A program made the position numbers and the translations under genes. The notes beneath the pieces were generated by a model, which was given only the letters and a program-made list of their open reading frames with translations, ran no database searches and had not been told where the DNA came from. Positions 26,216 to 34,103 of a DNA stretch of 50,010 nt are shown here, in pieces (position 1 is the stretch's first letter; every line of letters begins with the position of its first letter). The DNA is from RGIG8306 sp964426655 (GTDB lineage Bacteria; Bacillota; Clostridia; Lachnospirales; Lachnospiraceae). The DNA lies in assembly GCA_964426655.1 (NCBI GenBank), contig CAYRQT010000010.1, positions 1 through 50,010 of the forward strand. Direction: 5' to 3'.

Positions 26216-26605
26216 TTAATTTAATGTCAGTAAGACTGTGCCCGCTTCTACCATAGCGCCCTCTGCTGTTTCCAGTGTGGCCACTGTGCCAGCTGTAGGT
26301 GCCACAATTTCATTTTCCATTTTCATGGCTTCCAGAATGGCCAGCACCTCTCCCTGCTGGACAGCCTGACCCGGTTTCACCTTAAAACTCAACAGCTTGC
26401 CCGGCATAGGGGCCTCCACTGCAATGGCACCGGCACTGCCGGAAGCCACTGGAGCGGGAGCTGCTGCAGGCGCGGGGGCTGCTGCAGGCGCTGGAGCTGC
26501 TACAGGGGCCGGGGCTACTGCGGGAACTGTACGGGTCCCGGTAAAGCCTTCTTCTACTGTGACTTCATATGCTCTTCCGTTTACGGTAACGGTATAATTT
26601 TTCAT
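26216..26605 (-). CDS. Biotin carboxyl carrier protein
   Basis: 129 residues. Short N-terminal beta domain (MKNYTVTVNGRAYEVTVEEG), an Ala/Pro-rich flexible linker of tandem AAPAP-type units (about 29-57), and a biotinyl domain with EAMKMENEI where Lys95 is the biotin site. It shuttles CO2 between the two carboxyltransferases of the cluster. The ATG at 26605 follows GAGGAGG; the more upstream in-frame ATG at 26626 overlaps oadG and has no ribosome site. Confidence 0.95.
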   Translation of the reverse strand: MKNYTVTVNGRAYEVTVEEGFTGTRTVPAVAPAPVAAPAPAAAPAPAAAPAPVASGSAGAIAVEAPMPGKLLSFKVKPGQAVQQGEVLAILEAMKMENEIVAPTAGTVATLETAEGAMVEAGTVLLTLN

Positions 26606-26622
26606 GGACTGTCCTCCTCTTA

Positions 26623-26925
26623 TCATGCCCTTTTCCAGGGGTTTTTCTCTGCTCTGCGAATGGAGCGTACAATTAAACGGTCCGGTGTTGTGGAAAGGGA
26701 TGCTGCAAGGGCAGCGGTAATGACGGCCACCAGTTCCAGATCGTCAGTTAAATTTTCAGTTACAGGGGCGGGCATTTCCCCTTTTGCAGGTGCAGTGCCT
26801 GCTGCAGGCGTACGGTCTTTCTTTGCGCCGGATGCCAGAATGCCATTCTGGATCAGCAAGGCCAGCAGAAGAAAAGCAATACAGCCTAAAAGCCCGATGA
26901 TGACATAGGTCATTTCTTGTGTCAT
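26623..26925 (-). CDS. OadG-type small membrane subunit
   Basis: About 100 residues: one N-terminal membrane segment (YVIIGLLGCIAFLLLALLI), a Pro/Ala-rich linker, and a C-terminal cytoplasmic part (LVAVITAALAASL, ending RAEKNPWKRA) as in OadG/MmdD gamma-delta subunits of sodium-pumping decarboxylases. These anchor and assemble the complex on the membrane. Start at 26925, with AAAGGAAG upstream. It sits between mmdA and the carrier gene. Confidence 0.82.
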   Translation of the reverse strand: MTQEMTYVIIGLLGCIAFLLLALLIQNGILASGAKKDRTPAAGTAPAKGEMPAPVTENLTDDLELVAVITAALAASLSTTPDRLIVRSIRRAEKNPWKRA

Positions 26926-26947
26926 GGCTCTTCCTTTCTGTGGATGG

Positions 26948-28360
26948 CTAGAATGCGTTATGCTTTTTGGCCGGCGGAGCTTCCCGTTTTGTAAAAAGCA
27001 TTTCCAATGCTGCAATCAGACGCTGTCTGCTGCTCTCAGGAGCGATGACATCGTCAATATAGCCCCTGCGGGCTGCGGCCAGGGCACTGGCCTGCTTTTC
27101 TCTGTAAAGGCTGACCTCCTCCTGCAGATACGCACCGGGAGAAGGTGCTTCCTCCAGCTCCTTTGCCTTTAAGATACGTACTGCCCATTCCGGTTCCATC
27201 ACCTCTACCACTGCATCTTCCCATGCAAAAGCCAGGTCTGCGCCGGTAGCCTTGCTATTCATTAACAAATAGGCACTGCCGGAAGCCTTTCCTGTAATCA
27301 GATCGATTCGGGGAATCTGTGCCCCGCAAAGTGCGGCGGCCAGCGCGGCTCCATCTTTTGCCATGCGTCCCTGATCTTCTTTGTGGGTGGAGAAGCCTTC
27401 CACATTGGTCACGCTCACCAGGGGAATGCCGAATGCATCCAGAAATTTCACAAAACGGGCAGCCTTTTCACACCCTTTAGGAGAAAGCCGTTTATCCTGA
27501 TTAGCAATGGCCCCCACCGTCATGCCATTCAGGCGGATAAATCCCATGGTCAGATCCGTACCAAAATGCTCTTTAATCTGAAAGAAGAAATGTTCATCGG
27601 AAAGGTCGGCCAGCAAAGCTGCGCTGTCTTCCTTAAGCACTTCAATGCCAGTGCATAGCCGGTTTAAATCGTCAGTGGTCTCTTCATCCGACAAATCCAC
27701 CAGATGGTTTGCCGGCAAAATACTGACCAGTGTACGGATATCTTCTAAAATACCCTGTTCGTCTTTATAAGTATCTGCCAGGCCCATTTCCTCTGCTGCA
27801 AAAGCCGGTGTGGAAGGGTCCCACAGTTCCACTCTGTTATGATCCAGTGTGTTGGCCGGCTGAACAAATACTCTTCCGGCATCCGCTTCCACAAACGTAA
27901 AATCAGCCAGCGCAGGCAGCAGGGCCATACCCCCACCTGCATTACCAAAAATGCCAAGAATCTGGGGCACCACCCCTGAAGCTCTGGTCTGCATGCCGTA
28001 TATTTGTCCAAACGCTTCCAACGCATCTGTGGCCTCTTCCAGCCGCATACCGGTACTGTCCAGAAACCCTATGACCGGTGCACCTGTTTTCAAGGCCAGA
28101 TCATAGACATGCATAATTTTTCTGGCATGCATTTCTCCCAGGGATCCCCCCAGAACCGTTCCATCCTGGCTGAAAACATAAACCAGGTTTCCGGCTATGG
28201 TTCCATAGCCGCAAATGACGCCGTCGCCGGGAGGAGTCTGCCCTTCTGGCCTGTAATCCGTGCTTCGGGCCTGGACAAATCTGTCCAGTTCCACAAAGCT
28301 GGCTTCATCCAGCAGTGCTTCCAGGCGCGCTCTTGCAGGCGTCTGTTTTGTGTCGCTCAT
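26948..28360 (-). CDS. Acyl-CoA carboxyltransferase (MmdA / 12S type)
   Basis: 470 residues of the biotin-dependent carboxyltransferase family with the tandem crotonase folds: N-terminal GDGVICGYGTIAGNLVYVFSQDGTVLGG and GNAGGGMALLPALADF, C-terminal VTNVEGFSTHKEDQGRMAKDGAALAAAL and GKASGSAYLLMNSK. It transfers CO2 between a (methyl)malonyl- or similar acyl-CoA and biotin. First gene of the cluster, 22 nt ahead of oadG, transcribed from the promoter at 28415-28443. Acyl-CoA specificity cannot be read from sequence. Confidence 0.9.
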   Translation of the reverse strand: MSDTKQTPARARLEALLDEASFVELDRFVQARSTDYRPEGQTPPGDGVICGYGTIAGNLVYVFSQDGTVLGGSLGEMHARKIMHVYDLALKTGAPVIGFLDSTGMRLEEATDALEAFGQIYGMQTRASGVVPQILGIFGNAGGGMALLPALADFTFVEADAGRVFVQPANTLDHNRVELWDPSTPAFAAEEMGLADTYKDEQGILEDIRTLVSILPANHLVDLSDEETTDDLNRLCTGIEVLKEDSAALLADLSDEHFFFQIKEHFGTDLTMGFIRLNGMTVGAIANQDKRLSPKGCEKAARFVKFLDAFGIPLVSVTNVEGFSTHKEDQGRMAKDGAALAAALCGAQIPRIDLITGKASGSAYLLMNSKATGADLAFAWEDAVVEVMEPEWAVRILKAKELEEAPSPGAYLQEEVSLYREKQASALAAARRGYIDDVIAPESSRQRLIAALEMLFTKREAPPAKKHNAF

Positions 28361-28414
28361 TTTAAGCCCTCCATCTATATAAAAATTTCTGTCAAAATAA
28401 CCACATTAGAGTTA

Positions 28415-28443
28415 ATTGTACCTTATTACGCATGGAAAATCAA
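28415..28443 (-). promoter_or_regulatory. Promoter of the carboxyltransferase cluster
   Basis: Minus strand: TTGATT (28438-28443), 17-nt spacer, TACAAT (28415-28420). The leader to mmdA would be about 48 nt, with GGAGGG near the ATG. Confidence 0.7.
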
Positions 28444-28489
28444 GTCGATGGAGGACTTTCACTGAAATTTAAGAGGGTACATTTTCTGC

Positions 28490-30787
28490 CTAATTTTGAG
28501 TTTTTTTTCCCATATACTTCTTCACATTTTTCATATTTTTCTTCAGGGTTCTGAGTTGATTTATGGACACTTTCCCTGGTGCGAATAACATCCCTTCCAT
28601 TTCTTCAGCCATAGCCTTTGCCTCTTTTTCAGGTAACCCAAAGTGGGCTTCCAGCCGTCTGGCCGTTAAGGCCGGCGTAATGGGGCCGTCTTCCCTTTCC
28701 CCTGCGACCTTTCTCATAAAATGTGCACAGAGTAGTGCGCCCTTTCCGGCCGGACTTCCAAAGCACAAAATCCACCCGTTCCAAAGAACAGACCTGCCCT
28801 TTCCGAATCCCCACAAAAGGAGTGCACACAGGCCCCCCACAGCCACCAGAAGGGGCATGGCCGCTGTCAGAATGCTTCCCACACTTTTTGCCGTTTTACC
28901 AAGCGCTGGCAAAAGGGAAGACACGTCCCCCGTATTGGCCATTTCACTGATCTGGTTCCCAAAATATGTCCAGAAATCCATGGTGTCATCCGTCTGTTCA
29001 TCCAGATTGGCCCCCACCGTTACCTCCACAGGATACCAACCAAGTTCCTGGGAATACACTTCAATCCAGGCATGGGCCATCACATCTGTTACTGCAGTCT
29101 CCACCACCGCGGTTTCGCCCAGAGAGCTGCTCCCGGTTACCCAGTCTCCAAAAGTTTCCTCCGCCTGCAGGGTACCATTAAGCATGTCTGCATAATCTAT
29201 TCTGTAGCCTTCCACATACCGGGTGGGAATTCCCTCTGCCCGAAGCAGTAAGGCTGCAGCGGAAGCAAAATAGGTGCAGTATCCTTTTTGCTGCTCTTCC
29301 AGAAAATACAGCACAAAATCTTCTCCTGAAGGGGTTTTCCCCGGTGCAAGGGTATAGGAAAGATTTGCGCTGAAATAGTCCAGCAGTGTCTCCACCTGAC
29401 GGGAAAGGCTGCCGGATAGGCCAATGGTCTCTCCAAGGGTCTTTAGCTCCCCTAAAAGATCTCCGGGCACCTGCAGGGTTTCTTCTCCCTCCGGAGGTAT
29501 GGTTGTCTGAAGATCGTCAGTCCACAAAAGGGAAAGGGGCTGTACGATCCAGCTGGACCAGTTTCTTCCCCCCCCATTGCTTGCCAGGGTATAATACAGT
29601 TCCTGACTGGCCGGATACACGGCATTGTCCACATATTGCAGCATGACCAGATTTTTACTGACGCCTGCTGTGTCATTTTCCAGGAGGTTTTCCATCAGAA
29701 CGGCCCCTTCATAGGTGGTAACCGTCTCCTCCATCTTCTGGCTTTTGCTCCACTGGTTGTCTTCATAGGTATCGTATACATTCTGGATAATGTTAAGACT
29801 GTCTGTGGATGTGGGGGCTGTTTTCACCAGAATATCAGTCTGAAAATCCGGATAGACTCTGGAGATTTCCCCTAGTTTTCCTCCGTTTACCCCACCAATT
29901 CCCTGTCTGTCGGCCAGCAGGCCGGTAATGCCCTGTTCTGCCAGCACTGCCGCAAAATCTCTTGCTCTCTCCAGGCTCACCTGCCACATGGACGAAACTG
30001 GCAAAGCCAGAGCTGTACGGAAAGGATAAAGCAGCATGCCCAGCAACAGACACCCTCCCAGGAACCAGCCTGCTCCCTGCAATGCCAGCCATCCATTGCT
30101 GGTATACGTATATACCGGACGTCCTTTTTTAAAAAACCAGTGTTTGCGAATGGCACCTCTTTTCAGAGAAAGGGCCTGATGCCCCCCTCTGTGAAGCACC
30201 CAGAGGCCCAAATAGTATAGACCCAAAAGGGCCAGATAAGGGCCACTGGGCGCCATGCCCAGAAAGATGCCCATCTGTGCCAGCAGAAAAGTGGGAAAAA
30301 AAACCTGTCCAATGGATGAGCCCCCATGAATGTGACTGTTGATCAAAAGCACCAGAAAGCCACTGACGGCAAAATAAAACAAGGTTTTGGCCTCTTCTCT
30401 TGGTGTGTAGCTTTCCTGATAAGTCTGTACGGCCTGCATGTCCAGCTTGTCGGACAACACTGTCATCATATCATTAAGAATCGCATTGTACCCGCTGTTT
30501 ACCGCTGCCCGGTTTCCAAGAACTAGCACCACAAACACGCCCAGAAACACCAGCCCGCTGATATTTTTCCCTGCCTTGGAGCGATATCCAAAGGAGAGGA
30601 AAAGAGACAGGCCCAGAATCCAGGCAGCCAAAAGAGGCATGGAAATCCCCAGAGAAAAGGTATCATTAAAAGCGCCTGCGCAGGCAAAAACGCACAAAAA
30701 AACCAAACCTCCGTACAGGAGGCTGGTAATGGCAGTATATTCCGTATGCTGAATGCGGGGCATATCCCATTCTATTTGTTGTTTCAC
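28490..30787 (-). CDS. Membrane transglutaminase-like protein (TgpA type)
   Basis: 765 residues. The N-terminal part has about six to seven membrane segments, followed by an extracytoplasmic transglutaminase/cysteine-protease core: catalytic Cys in QKGYCTYFASAAALLLRAEG, His in AHAWIEVYS, and an acidic residue in GWYPVEVT (Glu where Asp is usual). Another membrane segment lies near 635-660 and the C-terminus is cytoplasmic. Starts at GTG 30787; an internal ATG eight codons later lacks a ribosome site. It forms a cluster with DUF58 and MoxR genes. Such clusters are widespread, and the substrate is unknown. Confidence 0.85.
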   Translation of the reverse strand: MKQQIEWDMPRIQHTEYTAITSLLYGGLVFLCVFACAGAFNDTFSLGISMPLLAAWILGLSLFLSFGYRSKAGKNISGLVFLGVFVVLVLGNRAAVNSGYNAILNDMMTVLSDKLDMQAVQTYQESYTPREEAKTLFYFAVSGFLVLLINSHIHGGSSIGQVFFPTFLLAQMGIFLGMAPSGPYLALLGLYYLGLWVLHRGGHQALSLKRGAIRKHWFFKKGRPVYTYTSNGWLALQGAGWFLGGCLLLGMLLYPFRTALALPVSSMWQVSLERARDFAAVLAEQGITGLLADRQGIGGVNGGKLGEISRVYPDFQTDILVKTAPTSTDSLNIIQNVYDTYEDNQWSKSQKMEETVTTYEGAVLMENLLENDTAGVSKNLVMLQYVDNAVYPASQELYYTLASNGGGRNWSSWIVQPLSLLWTDDLQTTIPPEGEETLQVPGDLLGELKTLGETIGLSGSLSRQVETLLDYFSANLSYTLAPGKTPSGEDFVLYFLEEQQKGYCTYFASAAALLLRAEGIPTRYVEGYRIDYADMLNGTLQAEETFGDWVTGSSSLGETAVVETAVTDVMAHAWIEVYSQELGWYPVEVTVGANLDEQTDDTMDFWTYFGNQISEMANTGDVSSLLPALGKTAKSVGSILTAAMPLLVAVGGLCALLLWGFGKGRSVLWNGWILCFGSPAGKGALLCAHFMRKVAGEREDGPITPALTARRLEAHFGLPEKEAKAMAEEMEGMLFAPGKVSINQLRTLKKNMKNVKKYMGKKTQN

Positions 30788-30802
30788 AGCAAAGCCCTTT
30801 CC

Positions 30803-31864
30803 TCATAGACGATAAAGAAAAACTGCTCCGGGAAATTCTCCGAACACCTCTGCAGACTGTGCTGCCCTTGTACTTAACAGCCACCCTGCAGCTTCAGGCT
30901 GCTCTCTCCTATTTTCATGTTTGGCAGGCGGCAAACAAAGCAATTGGCGGTAGCACCTTTCCCAATCTGCGTCATTCTCAACAGCCTCCACCTGAATGCC
31001 TTCAGAAGTTGTCCAATGCAGGGAAAATCCCCCCTCCTGCAGCAAAAGCCAGTGTCCCACAATGTCCAGTGCCTGAAATAAAGGCTCCAGCTGCAGATAT
31101 TCTCCCTGGGAGGAGCGAGATCCCGGATCCAGATCCACGGACAGCTGCTGCCGGTCCGCTCCCTGCGTATCATACGTCCTCACCATGTTTTTTCCCAGCC
31201 GGGCCGACAATTTCCAGTGCACATGGGAGAGGCTGTCCCCGGGCATATATTCCCTGATTCCCTTCCAGTCCCCCCTGTGTGGGCTCCTGGCCCTTGCTTC
31301 TCCCTCCTCCCGCAAAACATCCGCCCTGAAGTGAGCCGGCAGAGTTTTCGCTTCTATCGGAAGACTGGGCGGATAAAAGACCATTGCCGTCTTTTCCTGT
31401 AAAGGCCGTTTCCACTGCCATAGGCCCAGCCAATCCCTTGTGCATAGTGATACCATCTCCACCTGCACCATTCCACAAAGGTCAACTCTTATGGGCATCT
31501 CCACTTCTTCTGTTTTTCCGGCCATTAAAGCCATCTCCAGTTCCACAGAAAGTGGTTGTTCCTCCAGATAGAGATGTCTGGCCTCCAGTTTCAGACGCTG
31601 AGGACCACCGGGCAGAACAGAACTGTTTTTCCAGAAAAGACAAACTGATGATACTTTTCCACTCTTACCATCCGGCTGCAAAGATGCAAAAGTGAGACTG
31701 GTTTTCCGATGAACCCCAAGGCCCCCAAAAAAGGAAAACACCGGAAGCAGCAGTAAAATCCATATTGGCAATACCAGAACGGACATGCCATAAAACCCAT
31801 ACACCCCATATGCCAGGCCAAGAAGAACGACATAGCTCAGCCAGTGCCAGAGCAGGCTCATCAT
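30803..31864 (-). CDS. DUF58 domain-containing protein
   Basis: 353 residues. Two N-terminal membrane segments (about 5-45), then a soluble region with the DUF58 signature RGDWKGIREYMPGDSLSHVHWKLSAR (listed as motif), resembling a von Willebrand A-like fold. The start overlaps the moxR stop in ATGATGA. DUF58 proteins are generally partners of MoxR AAA+ ATPases; the biochemical role is not established. Confidence 0.88.
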   Translation of the reverse strand: MMSLLWHWLSYVVLLGLAYGVYGFYGMSVLVLPIWILLLLPVFSFFGGLGVHRKTSLTFASLQPDGKSGKVSSVCLFWKNSSVLPGGPQRLKLEARHLYLEEQPLSVELEMALMAGKTEEVEMPIRVDLCGMVQVEMVSLCTRDWLGLWQWKRPLQEKTAMVFYPPSLPIEAKTLPAHFRADVLREEGEARARSPHRGDWKGIREYMPGDSLSHVHWKLSARLGKNMVRTYDTQGADRQQLSVDLDPGSRSSQGEYLQLEPLFQALDIVGHWLLLQEGGFSLHWTTSEGIQVEAVENDADWERCYRQLLCLPPAKHENRREQPEAAGWLLSTRAAQSAEVFGEFPGAVFLYRL

Positions 31865-32812
31865 AATTTTTTACCTCTAAAAGGCGGTACCTTCACCTGC
31901 CTGAGCACCTGTTCCAGATAAATCGTACCCGTCATCCCTCCCGCTGCAGTCCTGGGCAAAAGCTGTATCCGATGGACACACACCGCCTGAAAGACAGCAA
32001 AAACATCTTCCGGCACCACATAGGCACTGCCCTCCATATAGGCATGGGCTTTAGCCATTTTCAGAAGGGCAAGGGTCCCCCTTGGGCTGATGCCCAGAGA
32101 AACATATGCGGAATTTCTGGTTTCTTCGGACAGAGAAACCATATAGTCCAGCAAACTATCCTGCACGAAAACATCCGAAGCCTCTTTTTGCAATTCCAGG
32201 AATCGGGTCTTATCCAAAACAGCCACAATCTGATCTAAGGCTTCAAAAGAACGGCCCTTTAGCATGTCCACGCTGCTGGCGTGGTCCGGATATCCCATAC
32301 TGACCTGGATAAAAAACCGATCCAGCTGGGATTCCGGAAGAGGCTGGGTACCTGCTGAACCCAGCGGATTCTGAGTAGCCATGACGCAGAATCCTTCCGG
32401 CACCGGATACCCTTTTCCATCCACCGTCACTTTCCCTTCTTCCATAACTTCCAGCAGTGCGGACTGGGTTTTGGGAGATGTCCTGTTGATCTCATCTGCC
32501 NNNNNNNNNNAGAAACAGATCCGTAAAGATCGGGCCCTGCACAAAAGAAAACACCTCCTTTTCTCCTGTTGGCATCTGATATCCTAAAATGTCACTTGGC
32601 AGCACATCCGGGGTAAACTGCACCCGCTTAAACTGCAGGGACATGGCTCTGGAAATGGCCAGCGCCAGTGTGGTTTTCCCCACTCCCGGTACATCCTCCA
32701 GGAGAATATGCCCCCCGCCAAGCATGGCACAGAGTACCAGACGAATGATCTCCTCCTTGCCCACAATGACTTTATTTATTTCCTTTATTACATCCTCAAT
32801 TTCCCTACGCAT
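31861..32812 (-). CDS. MoxR-family AAA+ ATPase, interrupted by false gap
   Basis: About 313 residues. Walker A GVGKTT, Walker B LADEINR, sensor ATQNPLGSAGTQPLPESQLDRF, and the C-terminal lid. MoxR ATPases act as chaperone-like modulators of partner proteins, here probably the DUF58 and transglutaminase products. The N run at 32501-32510 sits inside Walker B; joining the two flanks directly gives DLFLADEINR in frame. The ATG at 32812 is chosen: GGGAGG lies 6-7 nt upstream, and the earlier ATG at 32818 would abut that site. Confidence 0.92.
32501..32510. other. Phantom assembly gap in moxR
   Basis: Deleting all ten N joins CTGTTTCT to GGCAGATGAG and yields Leu-Phe-Leu-Ala-Asp-Glu, the exact MoxR Walker B sequence, in frame. 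The real gap length is zero. Confidence 0.9.
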
Positions 32813-32835
32813 CGCCATCCTCCCATACTGCTATT

Positions 32836-32865
32836 AGACTACCGCTCCTGCCCATCCGCTGTCAA
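32836..32865 (-). promoter_or_regulatory. Possible promoter of the moxR cluster
   Basis: Minus strand: consensus TTGACA (32860-32865), 18-nt spacer, weak TAGTCT (32836-32841), about 25-30 nt before the moxR ribosome site. Divergent from bioY. Confidence 0.45.
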
Positions 32866-32875
32866 TCCTTCTTTT

Positions 32876-32908
32876 ATTGTTAACCTTTTTTATATTGTAG
32901 TTGACAGT
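32876..32908 (+). promoter_or_regulatory. BirA operator upstream of bioY
   Basis: ATTGTTAAC (32876-32884), exactly 15 nt, then GTTGACAGT (32900-32908), which matches the inverted half-site in 7 of 9 positions. This is the layout of biotin-repressor sites in Firmicutes. It overlaps the -35 of the bioY promoter, so biotin-loaded BirA would block transcription. Confidence 0.82.
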
Positions 32909-32929
32909 CCTCTGAATCCCGCCTATACT
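32901..32929 (+). promoter_or_regulatory. Promoter of bioY
   Basis: Consensus TTGACA (32901-32906), 17-nt spacer, TATACT (32924-32929), followed by CAGGAGG and the ATG at 32961. Confidence 0.88.
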
Positions 32930-32960
32930 GTTTACAAATTTATTCAGGAGGTTCTTACCT

Positions 32961-33527
32961 ATGGAACGAACGAAACATCCCTCTGCCGCTGCTCCCCTTT
33001 CCATTACAGCCATTACCCAGGTGAGCATGTGCACTGCTTTGCTAGCTGTCATGTCCCAGCTGTCCATCCCCCTTCCCATTCAGGTGCCGCTCACCTTTCA
33101 GTGCTTTACCGTGACATTAATTCTGCTACTTCTGGGGTTTCGCAAAGGACTGCTTTCCATCGTGGTCTTTCTGGCCCTTGGTGCCCTGGGGCTTCCCATT
33201 TTTGCCAATGGCAAAGCAGGTCTTTCTGCCCTTACCGGTCCTACAGGGGGCTATTTATGGGGATTCTTACTGATGGCCCTGGTGATTGGCCCGGTAAGGG
33301 ACCGCACTGGCAAATGGCCGCTACTAAGCGGTGCCATACTGGCAGGTCTGCTTCTGGATTATGTATGGGGTGTGCTGCAGCTAAAGCAGGTGCTCTCTCT
33401 CTCCTTTTCAGCGGCAATGGCCTCCGGATTCTACCCCTTTATTGCCAAGGATGTGATTTTATGCCTGCTGGCTCTGGCTCTGGCCAGACTGATCTGGAAA
33501 CGGGTTCCCTGGCTCAAAAGGGTATAA
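32961..33527 (+). CDS. bioY: Biotin transporter BioY (ECF S component)
   Basis: 188 residues with about six membrane helices and the BioY motifs PLTFQCFTVTLILLLLG and LTGPTGGYLWGF. It binds biotin and either works with a shared EcfAAT module or alone. The BirA operator and strong promoter directly upstream support biotin control, fitting the biotin-dependent carboxyltransferase cluster nearby. AGGAGG upstream of the start. Single gene ended by the terminator at 33532. Confidence 0.95.
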   Translation: MERTKHPSAAAPLSITAITQVSMCTALLAVMSQLSIPLPIQVPLTFQCFTVTLILLLLGFRKGLLSIVVFLALGALGLPIFANGKAGLSALTGPTGGYLWGFLLMALVIGPVRDRTGKWPLLSGAILAGLLLDYVWGVLQLKQVLSLSFSAAMASGFYPFIAKDVILCLLALALARLIWKRVPWLKRV

Positions 33528-33531
33528 ATAC

Positions 33532-33572
33532 AAAAAGGAAGTGCCCCACACAGCGTGCACTTCCTTTTTTTT
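33532..33572. terminator. Bidirectional terminator between bioY and the Nudix gene
   Basis: Stem AAAAAGGAAGTGC / GCACTTCCTTTTT, 12-nt loop, T-run on both strands. Its 3' side touches the Nudix stop codon at 33571. Confidence 0.9.
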
Positions 33573-34086
33573 ATTGAAATTGCAATTTTTCCATCATAAA
33601 TATTTCCCGGGCAATCCAGGGACATTTGGCAAGGCATGCTCCCCCTGACGCTCCTCTGACCGCCTTTCGGCTTCTATATAGGGCATCTGCCAAAGGCAGC
33701 CAGATGGCCTGATACCCGTATATGGCTTCATAGGCATCCAGGGCTCTTTCTTCCGGCTGTTCCTCTGCCTCGCAAAAGAAATACCGGGACAACATTTCCA
33801 GCGTGTCCCCTTTTTCTCCTCTGCGTTTTTCTAAAATGGTTCCGAATAAGGATATGGTTTCCGGTCGCACCACATAACCGGTTTCTTCTTTTACCTCTCT
33901 TTGCAGCGTCTGGACAGGGGTCTCCTCCCCCTCTTTTCCGCCTCCCGGAAATTTATAATCCCCGTAGCGGCTGTACACGAACAAAATACGGTCCTTCCTT
34001 CGAATGATGCCTCTGCTGGCTTCCCTGAAAAAAACAGGGGCCCCGGGATCATAATCTTTGCTGTCCAGAAACCATTCCCTTTCCAT
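33571..34086 (-). CDS. Nudix hydrolase
   Basis: 171 residues with a complete Nudix box: G-x5-E-x7-REVKEETGY within GGGKEGEETPVQTLQREVKEETG (motif). It should hydrolyse a nucleoside-diphosphate-linked substrate; which one is unclear. The strand before the box (DYKFPGGG) is typical of the family. It starts 17 nt after the aspartate kinase stop, with GAGGGGG upstream, so the two are cotranscribed. Confidence 0.88.
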   Translation of the reverse strand: MEREWFLDSKDYDPGAPVFFREASRGIIRRKDRILFVYSRYGDYKFPGGGKEGEETPVQTLQREVKEETGYVVRPETISLFGTILEKRRGEKGDTLEMLSRYFFCEAEEQPEERALDAYEAIYGYQAIWLPLADALYRSRKAVRGASGGACLAKCPWIAREIFMMEKLQFQ

Positions 34087-34103
34087 CCCTTTTCCCCCTC
34101 ATT

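Noticed and set aside
32708..33577. 289-residue plus-strand frame overlapping bioY
   Set aside because: BioY in another frame has clear family motifs, ribosome site, operator and promoter.
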